Shown piece by piece: positions 1 through 5,486 of a stretch of 6,304 bases of DNA. How positions within the stretch are numbered: position 1 is the stretch's first letter; the number at the start of each line of letters is the position of its first letter. The DNA lies in assembly GCA_949739465.1 (NCBI GenBank), contig CATIYQ010000126.1, positions 1-6,304 on the forward strand, written 5' to 3'. The notes beneath the pieces are model-generated. The model did no database searches, was not told the DNA's origin, and was given only the letters and a program-made list of their open reading frames with translations. This DNA comes from an uncultured Peptococcaceae bacterium. GTDB lineage: Bacteria; Bacillota; Dehalobacteriia; UBA4068; JAAVYR01. A program made the position numbers and the translations under genes.

Positions 1-24
1 AAAACGGAAAGGAGACGAAAGATT

Positions 25-213
25 ATGGAAGAAGCGCGCAGAGTCGTCGTGATGCGTCCGGGCTATACCTATGTCCCACCGCAAAAATTCGACGGCACCT
101 ATAAGCCGGAGGAAGCCCTGGAAAAAGGAACATTGTTTCCCATCTTATACCTGCCTATGTCCGTCTATAACGACCCCATGGGCACGATGAAGGAGGATGG
201 TCGCCGTGGCTAA
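25..213 (+). CDS. cotJA: Spore coat-associated protein CotJA
   Basis: A 62-aa protein recognised as CotJA, first gene of the cotJABC operon. CotJ proteins are made in the mother cell and are found in the inner spore coat (family knowledge). The diagnostic part is the central block YVPPQKF...PEEALEKGTLFPILYLP (about residues 16-45), matching the conserved ALxKGTLxPxLYxP core. There is no signal peptide or membrane segment. The ATG follows an AAAGGAGA ribosome binding site with about 9 nt spacing. It overlaps the start of cotJB by 8 bp (GTGGCTAA), so the two are probably translationally coupled. The protein is somewhat shorter than the Bacillus subtilis homologue as I remember it. The operon promoter is outside the window. 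Confidence 0.87.
   Translation: MEEARRVVVMRPGYTYVPPQKFDGTYKPEEALEKGTLFPILYLPMSVYNDPMGTMKEDGRRG
191..196 (+). promoter_or_regulatory. Ribosome binding site that decides the cotJB start
   Basis: A perfect AGGAGG directly abuts the ATG at 197, which leaves no spacer for that codon. It lies 9 nt before an in-frame GTG at 206. The spacing favours GTG 206 as the true start. Confidence 0.7.
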
Positions 214-460
214 TACACCGGATAGAAAGAAGCTGTTAAAGGAAGTCATGGAATACGACTTCACCTTACAGGAACTGATTTTGTTTTTAGATACCCACCC
301 CAACGATTGCGCCGCTTTGGATATGTATCATGATATCCAAACCAAAAGCGAACAAGCAAAAGCCCGCTATGAACAATACTTCGGACCTTTGTGTTCCGCA
401 AAAGTGCAAGATAAAGACCGCTGGACCTGGATTTCCGGTCCTTGGCCTTGGGAAAATTAA
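206..460 (+). CDS. cotJB: Spore coat protein CotJB
   Basis: An 84-aa protein of the CotJB family, the partner of CotJA and CotJC in the spore coat. Recognisable features are the LILFLDTHPND block, the stretch DMYHDIQTKSEQAKARYEQYFGPL (given here only as the family landmark) and the tryptophan-rich end WTWISGPWPWEN. The GTG start is chosen from ribosome-binding-site spacing; an ATG at 197 would add three residues (87 aa). It overlaps cotJA by 8 bp and ends 15 bp before cotJC, whose AAAGGAGGT site begins at the cotJB stop codon. The family has no known enzymatic function and no catalytic motif is visible. Confidence 0.9.
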   Translation: MANTPDRKKLLKEVMEYDFTLQELILFLDTHPNDCAALDMYHDIQTKSEQAKARYEQYFGPLCSAKVQDKDRWTWISGPWPWEN

Positions 461-475
461 AGGAGGTATCTGTTT

Positions 476-712
476 ATGTGGCAATATGAAAAGAAGTTAC
501 AATTCCCCATTAACATCAAAAATCCCAATCCTGCCTTAGCCAGCTATATCATTAGCCAATACGGCGGACCGGACGGAGAATTAGCAGCGTCTTTAAGATA
601 TTTATCGCAACGGTATTCCATGACCGACGACGTTTGCAAGGGGTTACTGACCGATATCGGTACAGAAGGAGCAAAATGCAGAAACAGAGACAAAAAAAAT
701 TATGGCGTATAG
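476..712 (+). CDS. cotJC: cotJC, 5' segment, interrupted by the inserted element
   Basis: N-terminal part of CotJC, a manganese-catalase-like ferritin-fold spore coat protein. Residues 1-64 follow the family closely, including SYIISQYGGPDGELAASLRY and GLLTDIGTE. Homology stops at base 668, inside the codon for residue 65, exactly at the end of the 10-bp core repeat. The remaining 14 codons to the TAG at 710-712 are read from the element and resemble nothing in the family. In this arrangement only a 78-aa truncated product could be made, lacking every metal-ligand histidine. The start has an ideal AAAGGAGGT site. Joining base 668 to base 5081 restores an uninterrupted 191-codon gene plus stop. 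There are no frameshifts or internal stops in the homologous part, so it looks maintained rather than decaying. Confidence 0.92.
   Translation: MWQYEKKLQFPINIKNPNPALASYIISQYGGPDGELAASLRYLSQRYSMTDDVCKGLLTDIGTEGAKCRNRDKKNYGV
659..668 (+). repeat. attL core, left copy of the 10-bp direct repeat
   Basis: GGTACAGAAG, identical to 5071-5080. It encodes G62-T63-E64 and the first base of E65 of CotJC. To its left is cotJC sequence. To its right is element DNA containing one arm (674-684) of the attP inverted repeat. By symmetry the crossover dinucleotide would be the central CA. Confidence 0.9.
674..684 (+). repeat. attP right arm, inverted-repeat half-site
   Basis: AAATGCAGAAA, beginning 5 bp to the right of the left core. 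Its reverse complement TTTCTGCATTT matches the left arm at 5055-5065 at 9 of 11 positions. The spacing to the core is the same 5 bp on both sides, as expected for recombinase half-sites around a central crossover. Confidence 0.65.
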
Positions 713-2226
713 CGAATTTCATGAGGAAACCCAACCAAATACAGAGACAGCTCTTTGTTCTCCTGCACCACCGCTTTTTCCAGGATTCCCCCATAGAAGT
801 CCGCCGCAAAAAGCTTTCCTGTCAGAATCTGCTCACAATAGACCGTTATCTTTTCCATTCTGTCTGCCGGCGATAACGCATCAAAGGACAAGCAATGGGC
901 AAGGGTTTCTTGGACGCGAGCGATTTCTTTTTGATAACCGGCATTTTCACGGCAAAAAAGCTCTTCAGAAATCTGTCCTCGTAAATGTAAATGAAGTAAT
1001 TGCGCCTGCTCCCGCTCTAGTTGACAGAGGGCGTTTTGCCATAGACCTTGAGATTGATTTTCCTGTTCACCCCGCTGCAATATTTGCCCCAGCCACCGAT
1101 AAAAGTCAGCGAAGCAAGAGGTAAAAGCATCACCCATCTCTTGACTCCCCATTGCCGTCATCATCTCTAATAACACACTTTCCAGGTAAGACTCGGCTAA
1201 AGTAGGACAAGAACAAGGGTTTCCACTTCTCTTGATTTTTCCGTAGCACTGCCAATAGAGATAGGTTTTATCACCCTTCTTTTTTGGGCGCGCCACCAAA
1301 CGACTGCCGCAGCAAGCGCAATGGAGCTTTCCGGAGAAACAATATTCATGAGAATAACGACTGCCTTCTCGTTGCCGCCGCCCCCGCTCTTTCAACATTT
1401 CTTCAGCCGCAGCAAAAAGTTGTGGAGGAATAATAGCCTTATGATGCTGTTCTAAAATAACCATAGGCTCTTCGCCCCGATTTATTTTCTTTTTATGTGT
1501 GAGATAACTGGGCGTATAGGTTTTCTTCTGCACTAAGTCTCCCATGTATTTTCGATTTCTCAGGATTTTCAGCACCACATTGTGAGACCATATCTCCCCG
1601 CCGCCAGGGGTCGGGACTCCCGCCGCCGTTAATTCTTGGGCGATGACAGAAGAGCCTTTTTCTTCTATGACAAATTTTTCGAATATCTGTCGTACCACTG
1701 CCGCTCCCGCCGCTTCCACCTCCAACTTCCCCTGTTGTAGCGTATAACCCAGCAAACTGTGGCCAAAGACGACCCCCTTTTCCATTTGTCTCCGTTGTCC
1801 CCATTTTACCCGCTCAGAAGTTTTGCGGCTTTCCTCCTGGGCAATGGAGGACATAATCGTTAAGCGTAATTCCGCGTCAGGGTCCAAGGTGTTAATATTA
1901 TCGTTGAGAAAAATAACGCCAATTCCCCAATCTTTCAGCTTACGGGTATAATAAATGCTGTCTAAGGTATTACGGGCAAAACGGCTGATTTCTTTGGTCA
2001 GGAGAATTTGAAACCGTCCCTTTTCGCCATCTGCCAACATTTTTAGGAATCCTTGACGACGGCTTACCGCCGTACCGGAAACGCCCTCGTCCACATAAAT
2101 CTCCGTTAGCTGCCAATCTGGTCTTGCCTCAATATAACTACAAAAAAATTTCTGCTGATTGTCTAAAGAATTTAACTGTTCCTCTTTTTCCGTAGATACC
2201 CGACAATAAGCCGCCGCTTTAATCAT
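700..2226 (-). CDS. Large serine recombinase (site-specific integrase/excisionase, CisA/SpoIVCA-like)
   Basis: A 508-aa recombinase expected to cut and rejoin the attL/attR cores. The N-terminal resolvase-type catalytic domain covers about residues 2-150, with the YCRVSTE motif placing the nucleophile at Ser11 and Arg9 beside it. Further landmarks are EGVSGT (about 48-52) and KEISRFARN (about 78-86). A Recombinase domain follows (about 155-285), with VPTPGG and W..N.V..IL.N..Y.G. The zinc ribbon has C303/C306 (CACCG), C327 and C338/C340. A glutamine- and leucine-rich coiled-coil-like stretch spans about 395-445. The length is normal for the family. The start is ATG 2226: it has a GGAAGGGAGGG site with 9 nt spacing and overlaps the upstream gene by 8 bp (ATGATTAA). 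An upstream ATG at 2277 would add 17 residues unlike the family and is not preferred. The gene lies antisense to cotJABC. Confidence 0.93.
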   Translation of the reverse strand: MIKAAAYCRVSTEKEEQLNSLDNQQKFFCSYIEARPDWQLTEIYVDEGVSGTAVSRRQGFLKMLADGEKGRFQILLTKEISRFARNTLDSIYYTRKLKDWGIGVIFLNDNINTLDPDAELRLTIMSSIAQEESRKTSERVKWGQRRQMEKGVVFGHSLLGYTLQQGKLEVEAAGAAVVRQIFEKFVIEEKGSSVIAQELTAAGVPTPGGGEIWSHNVVLKILRNRKYMGDLVQKKTYTPSYLTHKKKINRGEEPMVILEQHHKAIIPPQLFAAAEEMLKERGRRQREGSRYSHEYCFSGKLHCACCGSRLVARPKKKGDKTYLYWQCYGKIKRSGNPCSCPTLAESYLESVLLEMMTAMGSQEMGDAFTSCFADFYRWLGQILQRGEQENQSQGLWQNALCQLEREQAQLLHLHLRGQISEELFCRENAGYQKEIARVQETLAHCLSFDALSPADRMEKITVYCEQILTGKLFAADFYGGILEKAVVQENKELSLYLVGFPHEIRYTP

Positions 2227-2407
2227 GGCAGCATTCCCTCCCTTCCAGGTACTGTAAGCACTGCTCATACTCTCCACCGGAAATCAGTTTTTTTTCATAA
2301 AGAGAGACCAACAAGGCCTTTTGTATTTGACAAAAGAATCTCTCATTGTCCTTGGTAAAAAGTTGTTTCGCCCAATCCCCTGTTTGCGCTTCTATAAATG
2401 TGAACAT
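2219..2407 (-). CDS. Small protein coupled to the recombinase; candidate excision (directionality) factor
   Basis: A 62-aa hydrophilic protein with no signal peptide or membrane segment. I do not recognise a named family with certainty. The C-terminal half, SLYEKKLISGGEYEQCLQYL (residues 35-54), resembles a short SHOCT-type helix-turn-helix pattern (K.LI..gEYe..L..L). The end contains Cys59-Cys60. The chosen ATG at 2407 has a GAGGCGG site 6 nt upstream; the longer reading from 2494 would run through the terminator hairpin and is unlikely. The stop overlaps the recombinase start (ATGATTAA), so the two should be made together. Known precedents, SprB for SprA of SPbeta and CD1234 for the Clostridioides difficile skin recombinase, are small proteins that direct excision. 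That role here is inferred from size and position only; a regulator is also possible. Confidence 0.72.
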   Translation of the reverse strand: MFTFIEAQTGDWAKQLFTKDNERFFCQIQKALLVSLYEKKLISGGEYEQCLQYLEGRECCHD

Positions 2408-2441
2408 AAAAAACCGCCTCGAACTATTTGATTCTGATTTT

Positions 2442-2470
2442 ATTTTATGAGACAAAGTATTTTCTATGAC
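2442..2470 (-). promoter_or_regulatory. Candidate sigma-E-like promoter for the small protein-recombinase operon
   Basis: On the minus strand GTCATAGA (2470-2463) lies 13 nt before CATAAAAT (2449-2442). CATAAAAT differs by one base from the sigma-E -10 consensus CATACAAT, and TCATA resembles its -35. Transcription would begin near 2435, giving a leader of about 28 nt that contains the GAGGCGG site. A sigma-A reading (TTGTCT, 17 nt, ATCAAA) is poorer at -10. AT-rich DNA gives such matches by chance, so this is a candidate only. Confidence 0.4.
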
Positions 2471-2477
2471 CATAACA

Positions 2478-2510
2478 AAAAAGGGACGGTACATGATACC
2501 GTCCCTTTTT
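2478..2510 (-). terminator. Rho-independent terminator of the collagen operon
   Basis: A perfect 14-bp stem: 2478-2491 (AAAA then AGGGACGGTA) pairs with 2497-2510 (TACCGTCCCT then TTTT), with the 5-nt loop CATGA. On the minus strand it is followed by a T run. It begins 13 bp after the collagen B stop codon. It is symmetric enough to act in both directions, and it insulates the recombinase promoter just downstream from collagen transcription. Confidence 0.9.
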
Positions 2511-2523
2511 ATATCATTGCTGA

Positions 2524-3696
2524 TTAGTCAAGTTTTTTTACAGTAAGGGTTGCATTTACCCCTGTACCTAAGGTTACCCCAACAGCAACTAAAGCAGAGA
2601 TTGCCATATCTATCACATCACCAGCAGTAAGCGTCAAGATAATGCTACCGCTGATTAAAGACCCTACCCCTACAGAAAGTACACGGGAAATACTAGCGTC
2701 AGGAATGGCAGTACCATTTTCTCTTACAGCAAGAGTTACTGTTGTTCCAATTGCTACAGATAACGTGGTGGAATAGTTAATTTCATAAGTACCGGCTTCC
2801 GTTATGGTAATGCTGTTTGCCGGCGTGTAGGTAACCGCATCTGCCGGCATCGTAGACGCCATGGGGATTTGCGTCGTACCACCAATTGTCAGGTTCAGCG
2901 TCTGGGGCGTCGTACTGTATACACCGCCATAAGCCGCTAAACCATTAGCAGGTCCAGTTGCACCGGTCGGTCCTGTTGGTCCGGTTGGTCCAGTAGGACC
3001 TGTGGGTCCGGTAGCACCATCAGCACCATCCGCACCGGTAGGACCTGTGGGACCAATCAACCCTACAGCCCCTGCAGCCCCAGTTGCACCGGTGGGTCCA
3101 GTTGCCCCTGTTGCACCGGTGGGTCCAGTTACACCGTCTGCTCCAGTTGCACCAGTTGCGCCGGTAGGTCCTGTTACACCATCAGCGCCAGTCGCACCAG
3201 TCGGTCCGATTAACCCTGCAGCACCGGTAGGACCTGTGGGTCCAGTCGCACCCGTATTCCCGGCAATACCGGTAGCACCAGTTCCCGCCGGTCCAGTTGC
3301 CCCTGTCGCACCAGTTGCCCCTGTCGCACCAGTTACGCCAGTCGGTCCCGTCGCCCCAGTTGGTCCAGTTGCGCCGGTAGGTCCTGTTGGTCCGGTTGGT
3401 CCAGTTGCGCCGTCTGCACCGGTAGCACCAGTTACACCAGCAAGACCGGTTGCCCCAGTTACACCTCTTGCACCTGTTGCACCGGCAACCCCCGGAATAC
3501 CTTGAGGACCTTGAGCGCCAACAGGTCCTTGGGGTCCCATAGGACCTACGTCACCCTGGTCACCTTTGGGACCAGGACATCCCATTTCCCCCCGGCAACC
3601 ACGAGGTCCCATAGGACCAGTAGGTCCGGCAGGTCCGGTTGGTCCTCTGTCTCCACCACAACTGTTGCAGCCGCAACCACAATATCGATTATTCAT
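2524..3696 (-). CDS. Collagen-like spore-surface protein B (BclA-type)
   Basis: A 390-aa protein in three parts. Residues 1-14 are a short cysteine-rich head (C6, C8, C10, C13, ending CGCNSCGG). Residues 15-250 are Gly-X-Y collagen repeats, about 78 triplets dominated by GAT and GPT, with one break at residues 138-139 where GT replaces a triplet. Residues 251-390 are a beta-rich domain (GGVYSTTPQTLNLTIGG..., ITEAGTYEINYS, LTVKKLD) resembling the BclA C-terminal TNF-like trimerising fold. Family knowledge: such proteins trimerise, and threonines in the repeat are O-glycosylated to form exosporium hair-like filaments. The ATG at 3696 is chosen because AAAGGTGA lies 8 nt upstream; an ATG at 3705 is a possible alternative. 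It lies 38 bp after gene A, so one operon. It has no signal peptide, as expected for assembly from the mother-cell cytoplasm. Confidence 0.88.
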   Translation of the reverse strand: MNNRYCGCGCNSCGGDRGPTGPAGPTGPMGPRGCRGEMGCPGPKGDQGDVGPMGPQGPVGAQGPQGIPGVAGATGARGVTGATGLAGVTGATGADGATGPTGPTGPTGATGPTGATGPTGVTGATGATGATGATGPAGTGATGIAGNTGATGPTGPTGAAGLIGPTGATGADGVTGPTGATGATGADGVTGPTGATGATGPTGATGAAGAVGLIGPTGPTGADGADGATGPTGPTGPTGPTGPTGATGPANGLAAYGGVYSTTPQTLNLTIGGTTQIPMASTMPADAVTYTPANSITITEAGTYEINYSTTLSVAIGTTVTLAVRENGTAIPDASISRVLSVGVGSLISGSIILTLTAGDVIDMAISALVAVGVTLGTGVNATLTVKKLD

Positions 3697-3734
3697 TTTC
3701 TGCATCACCTTTCTTTCCTGTTCTTCCCCTAAAC

Positions 3735-4877
3735 TTACGCATTATTAGGACCGATTTGGAAAATAGTTAAGGTTACATTAGCCCCACCATTTCCATTATC
3801 TTCCAGTCCGACTGTATAAGGGGACTTCACACCGAGATAGATTTGTTCTCCTGCCTGGAAAGGCGCTACAAAGCTGCCGCTGATTGGAGCTTCATCGCGC
3901 AAGAAAGGCATTCTGCCGCCGGATAAGGCAGTTTTCATCCCGCCTGCTACAGAAATGATACCTACAGTAGCTTCGGCACTGGCGCCACTGCTAGGGATAA
4001 CCGTATAAAGCACTACATATAATCCATCCTGCTGAAACGTAATCGTAGTGTTATCATTTTCCAGGGTAATCCCATTCACCGTATTGGCAGTCAAAGAAAC
4101 AGGAACATACCCACCATTGGAATCAATGTTTTGCGCCATAAAAGAAGTAAAGTTTGCCGTGGACGGCGTCGGCACCGTGCCTGTTGCACCTGTAGCACCG
4201 GTTGCGCCGGTTGCGCCGGTTGCCCCCGTAGCACCTGTTGCACCTGTTGGTCCAATAGGACCTGTTGCTCCCGGCAAGCCCTGAGCGCCTTGGGGTCCTT
4301 GAGGACCAATGGGACCGGTTGCACCTTGCAGTCCTGTTGCCCCTGTTGCACCCGTAGCACCGGGCGCACCTTGAGGTCCCTGAGGACCAATGGGACCAAC
4401 CGGACCGGCAGGACCTGCCACACCTTGCGGTCCCGTATTCCCTCTTAATCCCTGAATACCGGGACACCCCATATCCCCTTTAGGACCCGGATCACCTTGA
4501 GGTCCTTGAGGACCAGTAGGACCGGCAGGTCCTTCTGCACCAGGACATCCTCTGGGACCAATGGGACCTTGATTCCCCTGAGGTCCTTGAGGACCCATGG
4601 GACCTTGGGGCCCCATGGGTCCGGTTGCTCCTGCCAAATTACCGCCACAGGAATTACAACCGCAATTACAGTTGCAGTCATAATCGCAGTCCGCATCCAT
4701 ATTGCACCATTGGCAATCATTACTGCGATAAGCGGTATTGCTTACACGATAAGGCATAGCAGCTGCCGACGCAGTTTCATTGGGATAGATTTTCCGCGCG
4801 CTGTTGGCATAAAAATCAGCTCGCGGATCACCGGAATAATAGCTCATCCGACCTTGTTGACTTAGGTTTTCTTTCAA
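3735..4877 (-). CDS. Collagen-like spore-surface protein A (BclA-type)
   Basis: A 380-aa collagen-like protein, first gene of the element's collagen operon. The N-terminal region (1-82) is hydrophilic and ends in a cluster of eight cysteines (about residues 55-77), finishing CGCNSCGG as in protein B. Residues 83-232 form about 50 unbroken Gly-X-Y triplets, ending in seven GAT units. Residues 233-380 form a beta-rich C-terminal domain (FTSFMAQNIDSNGG, ITFQQDGLYVVLYTV, EQIYLGVKSP, VTLTIFQIG) like the C1q/TNF-type heads of spore collagens. The start is a TTG at 4877, taken because AGGAGGG (4890-4884) sits 6 nt upstream. A TTG at 4895 would lie before that site. The first ATG is at 4847 and has only a weak site. 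The two collagens share GPRGC and PGPKGD blocks, so they are probably diverged paralogues. The head could cross-link by disulfides or bind metal; this is inference. Confidence 0.87.
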   Translation of the reverse strand: MKENLSQQGRMSYYSGDPRADFYANSARKIYPNETASAAAMPYRVSNTAYRSNDCQWCNMDADCDYDCNCNCGCNSCGGNLAGATGPMGPQGPMGPQGPQGNQGPIGPRGCPGAEGPAGPTGPQGPQGDPGPKGDMGCPGIQGLRGNTGPQGVAGPAGPVGPIGPQGPQGAPGATGATGATGLQGATGPIGPQGPQGAQGLPGATGPIGPTGATGATGATGATGATGATGATGTVPTPSTANFTSFMAQNIDSNGGYVPVSLTANTVNGITLENDNTTITFQQDGLYVVLYTVIPSSGASAEATVGIISVAGGMKTALSGGRMPFLRDEAPISGSFVAPFQAGEQIYLGVKSPYTVGLEDNGNGGANVTLTIFQIGPNNA

Positions 4878-4883
4878 TCTTTT

Positions 4884-4890
4884 CCCTCCT
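4884..4890 (-). promoter_or_regulatory. Ribosome binding site that supports a TTG start for collagen A
   Basis: On the minus strand AGGAGGG lies 6 nt before TTG (4877-4875). No ATG is in range, so this site decides the unusual start codon. Confidence 0.7.
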
Positions 4891-4962
4891 ATCAAATTAT
4901 TATCCGGAACGGGAAGATAAATAGAGATGAAAGAGAAGTAGCGCTAGTTTTCTTCATCAATT

Positions 4963-4991
4963 TATTATATGAAAGGTTTGTCCCCAAGGTG
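4963..4991 (-). promoter_or_regulatory. Candidate sigma-K promoter of the collagen operon
   Basis: On the minus strand CACC (4991-4988) and CATATAATA (4971-4963) are separated by 16 nt. This fits the sigma-K consensus of an AC-containing -35 and a CATAnnnTA -10. Sigma-K is the late mother-cell factor that drives bclA-type genes in Bacillus. The start would be near 4957, giving a leader of about 80 nt. TATAAT is also embedded here, but no -35 for sigma-A lies at 16-18 nt. Confidence 0.5.
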
Positions 4992-5054
4992 CGAAAGGTT
5001 GCCCCTAAAAATAAGACAAATTCCCAGCATAACAGAATCGGAAAAAGTTGCCCA

Positions 5055-5065
5055 TTTCGCCATTT
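5055..5065 (+). repeat. attP left arm, inverted-repeat half-site
   Basis: TTTCGCCATTT, ending 5 bp before the right core. It pairs with AAATGCAGAAA at 674-684 as TTTC-NN-CATTT mirrored by AAATG-NN-GAAA. On the excised circle the two arms would flank one core with identical 5-bp spacing. Confidence 0.65.
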
Positions 5066-5070
5066 CCATA

Positions 5071-5080
5071 GGTACAGAAG
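5071..5080 (+). repeat. attR core, right copy of the 10-bp direct repeat
   Basis: GGTACAGAAG, identical to 659-668. To its right cotJC resumes in frame (AACTGGCCCAC, continuing E65-L-A-H). To its left is element DNA. Replacing the two copies by one gives the presumed original attB. Confidence 0.9.
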
Positions 5081-5463
5081 AACTGGCCCACTTAGAAATG
5101 GTCGGCACCATCGTTCATCAATTAACCAAAAACCTGAAGGATTCCGATATTGAAGGCACACCTCTCGCCCCCTATTATATCGACCACGGCAAGGGCGTTT
5201 ATCCTGCCGCTGCCGCAGGTCAGGCATTTGACGCTATGGCCATTGCCGTAAAAGGCGACCCCATTGCCGATTTAGTAGAAGATTTGGCTGCAGAACAAAA
5301 GGCCCGCGTTACCTATGAAAATATTTTGCGGGTTTCCGACGACCCAGATGTGAATAAAGTCATTCGTTACTTACGGGAGCGTGAAGTAGTCCACTTCCAA
5401 CGGTTTGGCGAAGCGCTAGACCGCTTGCAGAGCAAAGCAGCAACCAAACCAAAACGGTTCTAA
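5071..5463 (+). CDS. cotJC: cotJC, 3' segment, restored on excision
   Basis: The remaining two thirds of CotJC. It starts in the shared core (GTE) and continues ELAHLEMVGTIVHQLTK to the end PKRF. It contains both ExxH motifs of the ferritin-like manganese-catalase fold: E65-L-A-H68 at the junction and EVVH in LREREVVHFQRF. It also has the conserved KGDPIADLVEDLAAEQKAR block. The frame is open and the family pattern is intact throughout, so nothing suggests decay. Joined to 476-668 it gives 576 bp, or 191 aa; the B. subtilis protein is about 189 aa. The frame stays open upstream to an ATG at 4969, but that part is element DNA without a ribosome binding site or similarity to CotJC. A terminator follows 23 bp after the stop codon. 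Confidence 0.92.
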   Translation, partial: GTEELAHLEMVGTIVHQLTKNLKDSDIEGTPLAPYYIDHGKGVYPAAAAGQAFDAMAIAVKGDPIADLVEDLAAEQKARVTYENILRVSDDPDVNKVIRYLREREVVHFQRFGEALDRLQSKAATKPKRF

Positions 5464-5486
5464 CAAGACGCAAAACGGCAAATAAC

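Larger units (their letters stand above)
659..5080. mobile_element. Skin-like serine-recombinase element inserted in cotJC, with collagen-like cargo
   Basis: The limits are the two copies of GGTACAGAAG. The unit from one core to the next is 4412 bp. Content, all on the minus strand: serine recombinase (508 aa), a small coupled protein (62 aa) and two collagen-like spore-surface genes. No phage structural, replication, conjugation or resistance genes are present, so it is a very small element. Outside the cores the DNA is cotJC on both sides, in the same frame. Family knowledge: large serine recombinases integrate at a short core shared by attP and attB, and some such elements split sporulation genes and leave during spore formation. 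That this element is excised during sporulation is inference; excision itself is strongly implied by the intact split gene. Confidence 0.9.

Noticed and set aside
702..1124. Plus-strand frame of 140 aa opposite the recombinase C-terminus
   Set aside because: Low-complexity shadow with no ribosome binding site or family pattern; the minus strand carries recognised recombinase sequence.
2950..3480. Dense short repeats that could look like a CRISPR array or satellite
   Set aside because: The repeats are 9-bp codon triplets (Gly-X-Y) with synonymous variation, not direct repeats with unique spacers of fixed length.
3002..3505. Plus-strand open frame with VAPVAPVGP repeats
   Set aside because: It is the reverse complement of the collagen B triplet region; GGN-rich repeats leave the opposite strand open. 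There is no ribosome binding site, and the minus-strand gene has a full domain structure.
4969..5070. In-frame extension of the cotJC 3' segment back to an ATG at 4969
   Set aside because: No ribosome binding site precedes it, it has no CotJC similarity, and it overlaps the candidate collagen promoter and the attP arm. It is element DNA that happens to be open.
669..5070. Group I/II intron or intein interrupting cotJC
   Set aside because: There is no reverse transcriptase, homing endonuclease or splicing motif; stop codons close the frame at 710; the direct-repeat core and serine recombinase indicate DNA-level recombination.
476..5463. cotJC as a plain pseudogene killed by an insertion
   Set aside because: Both halves are undamaged, the frame is restored exactly by core-to-core recombination, and the recombinase is intact. 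A recent insertion without programmed excision remains possible but explains less.
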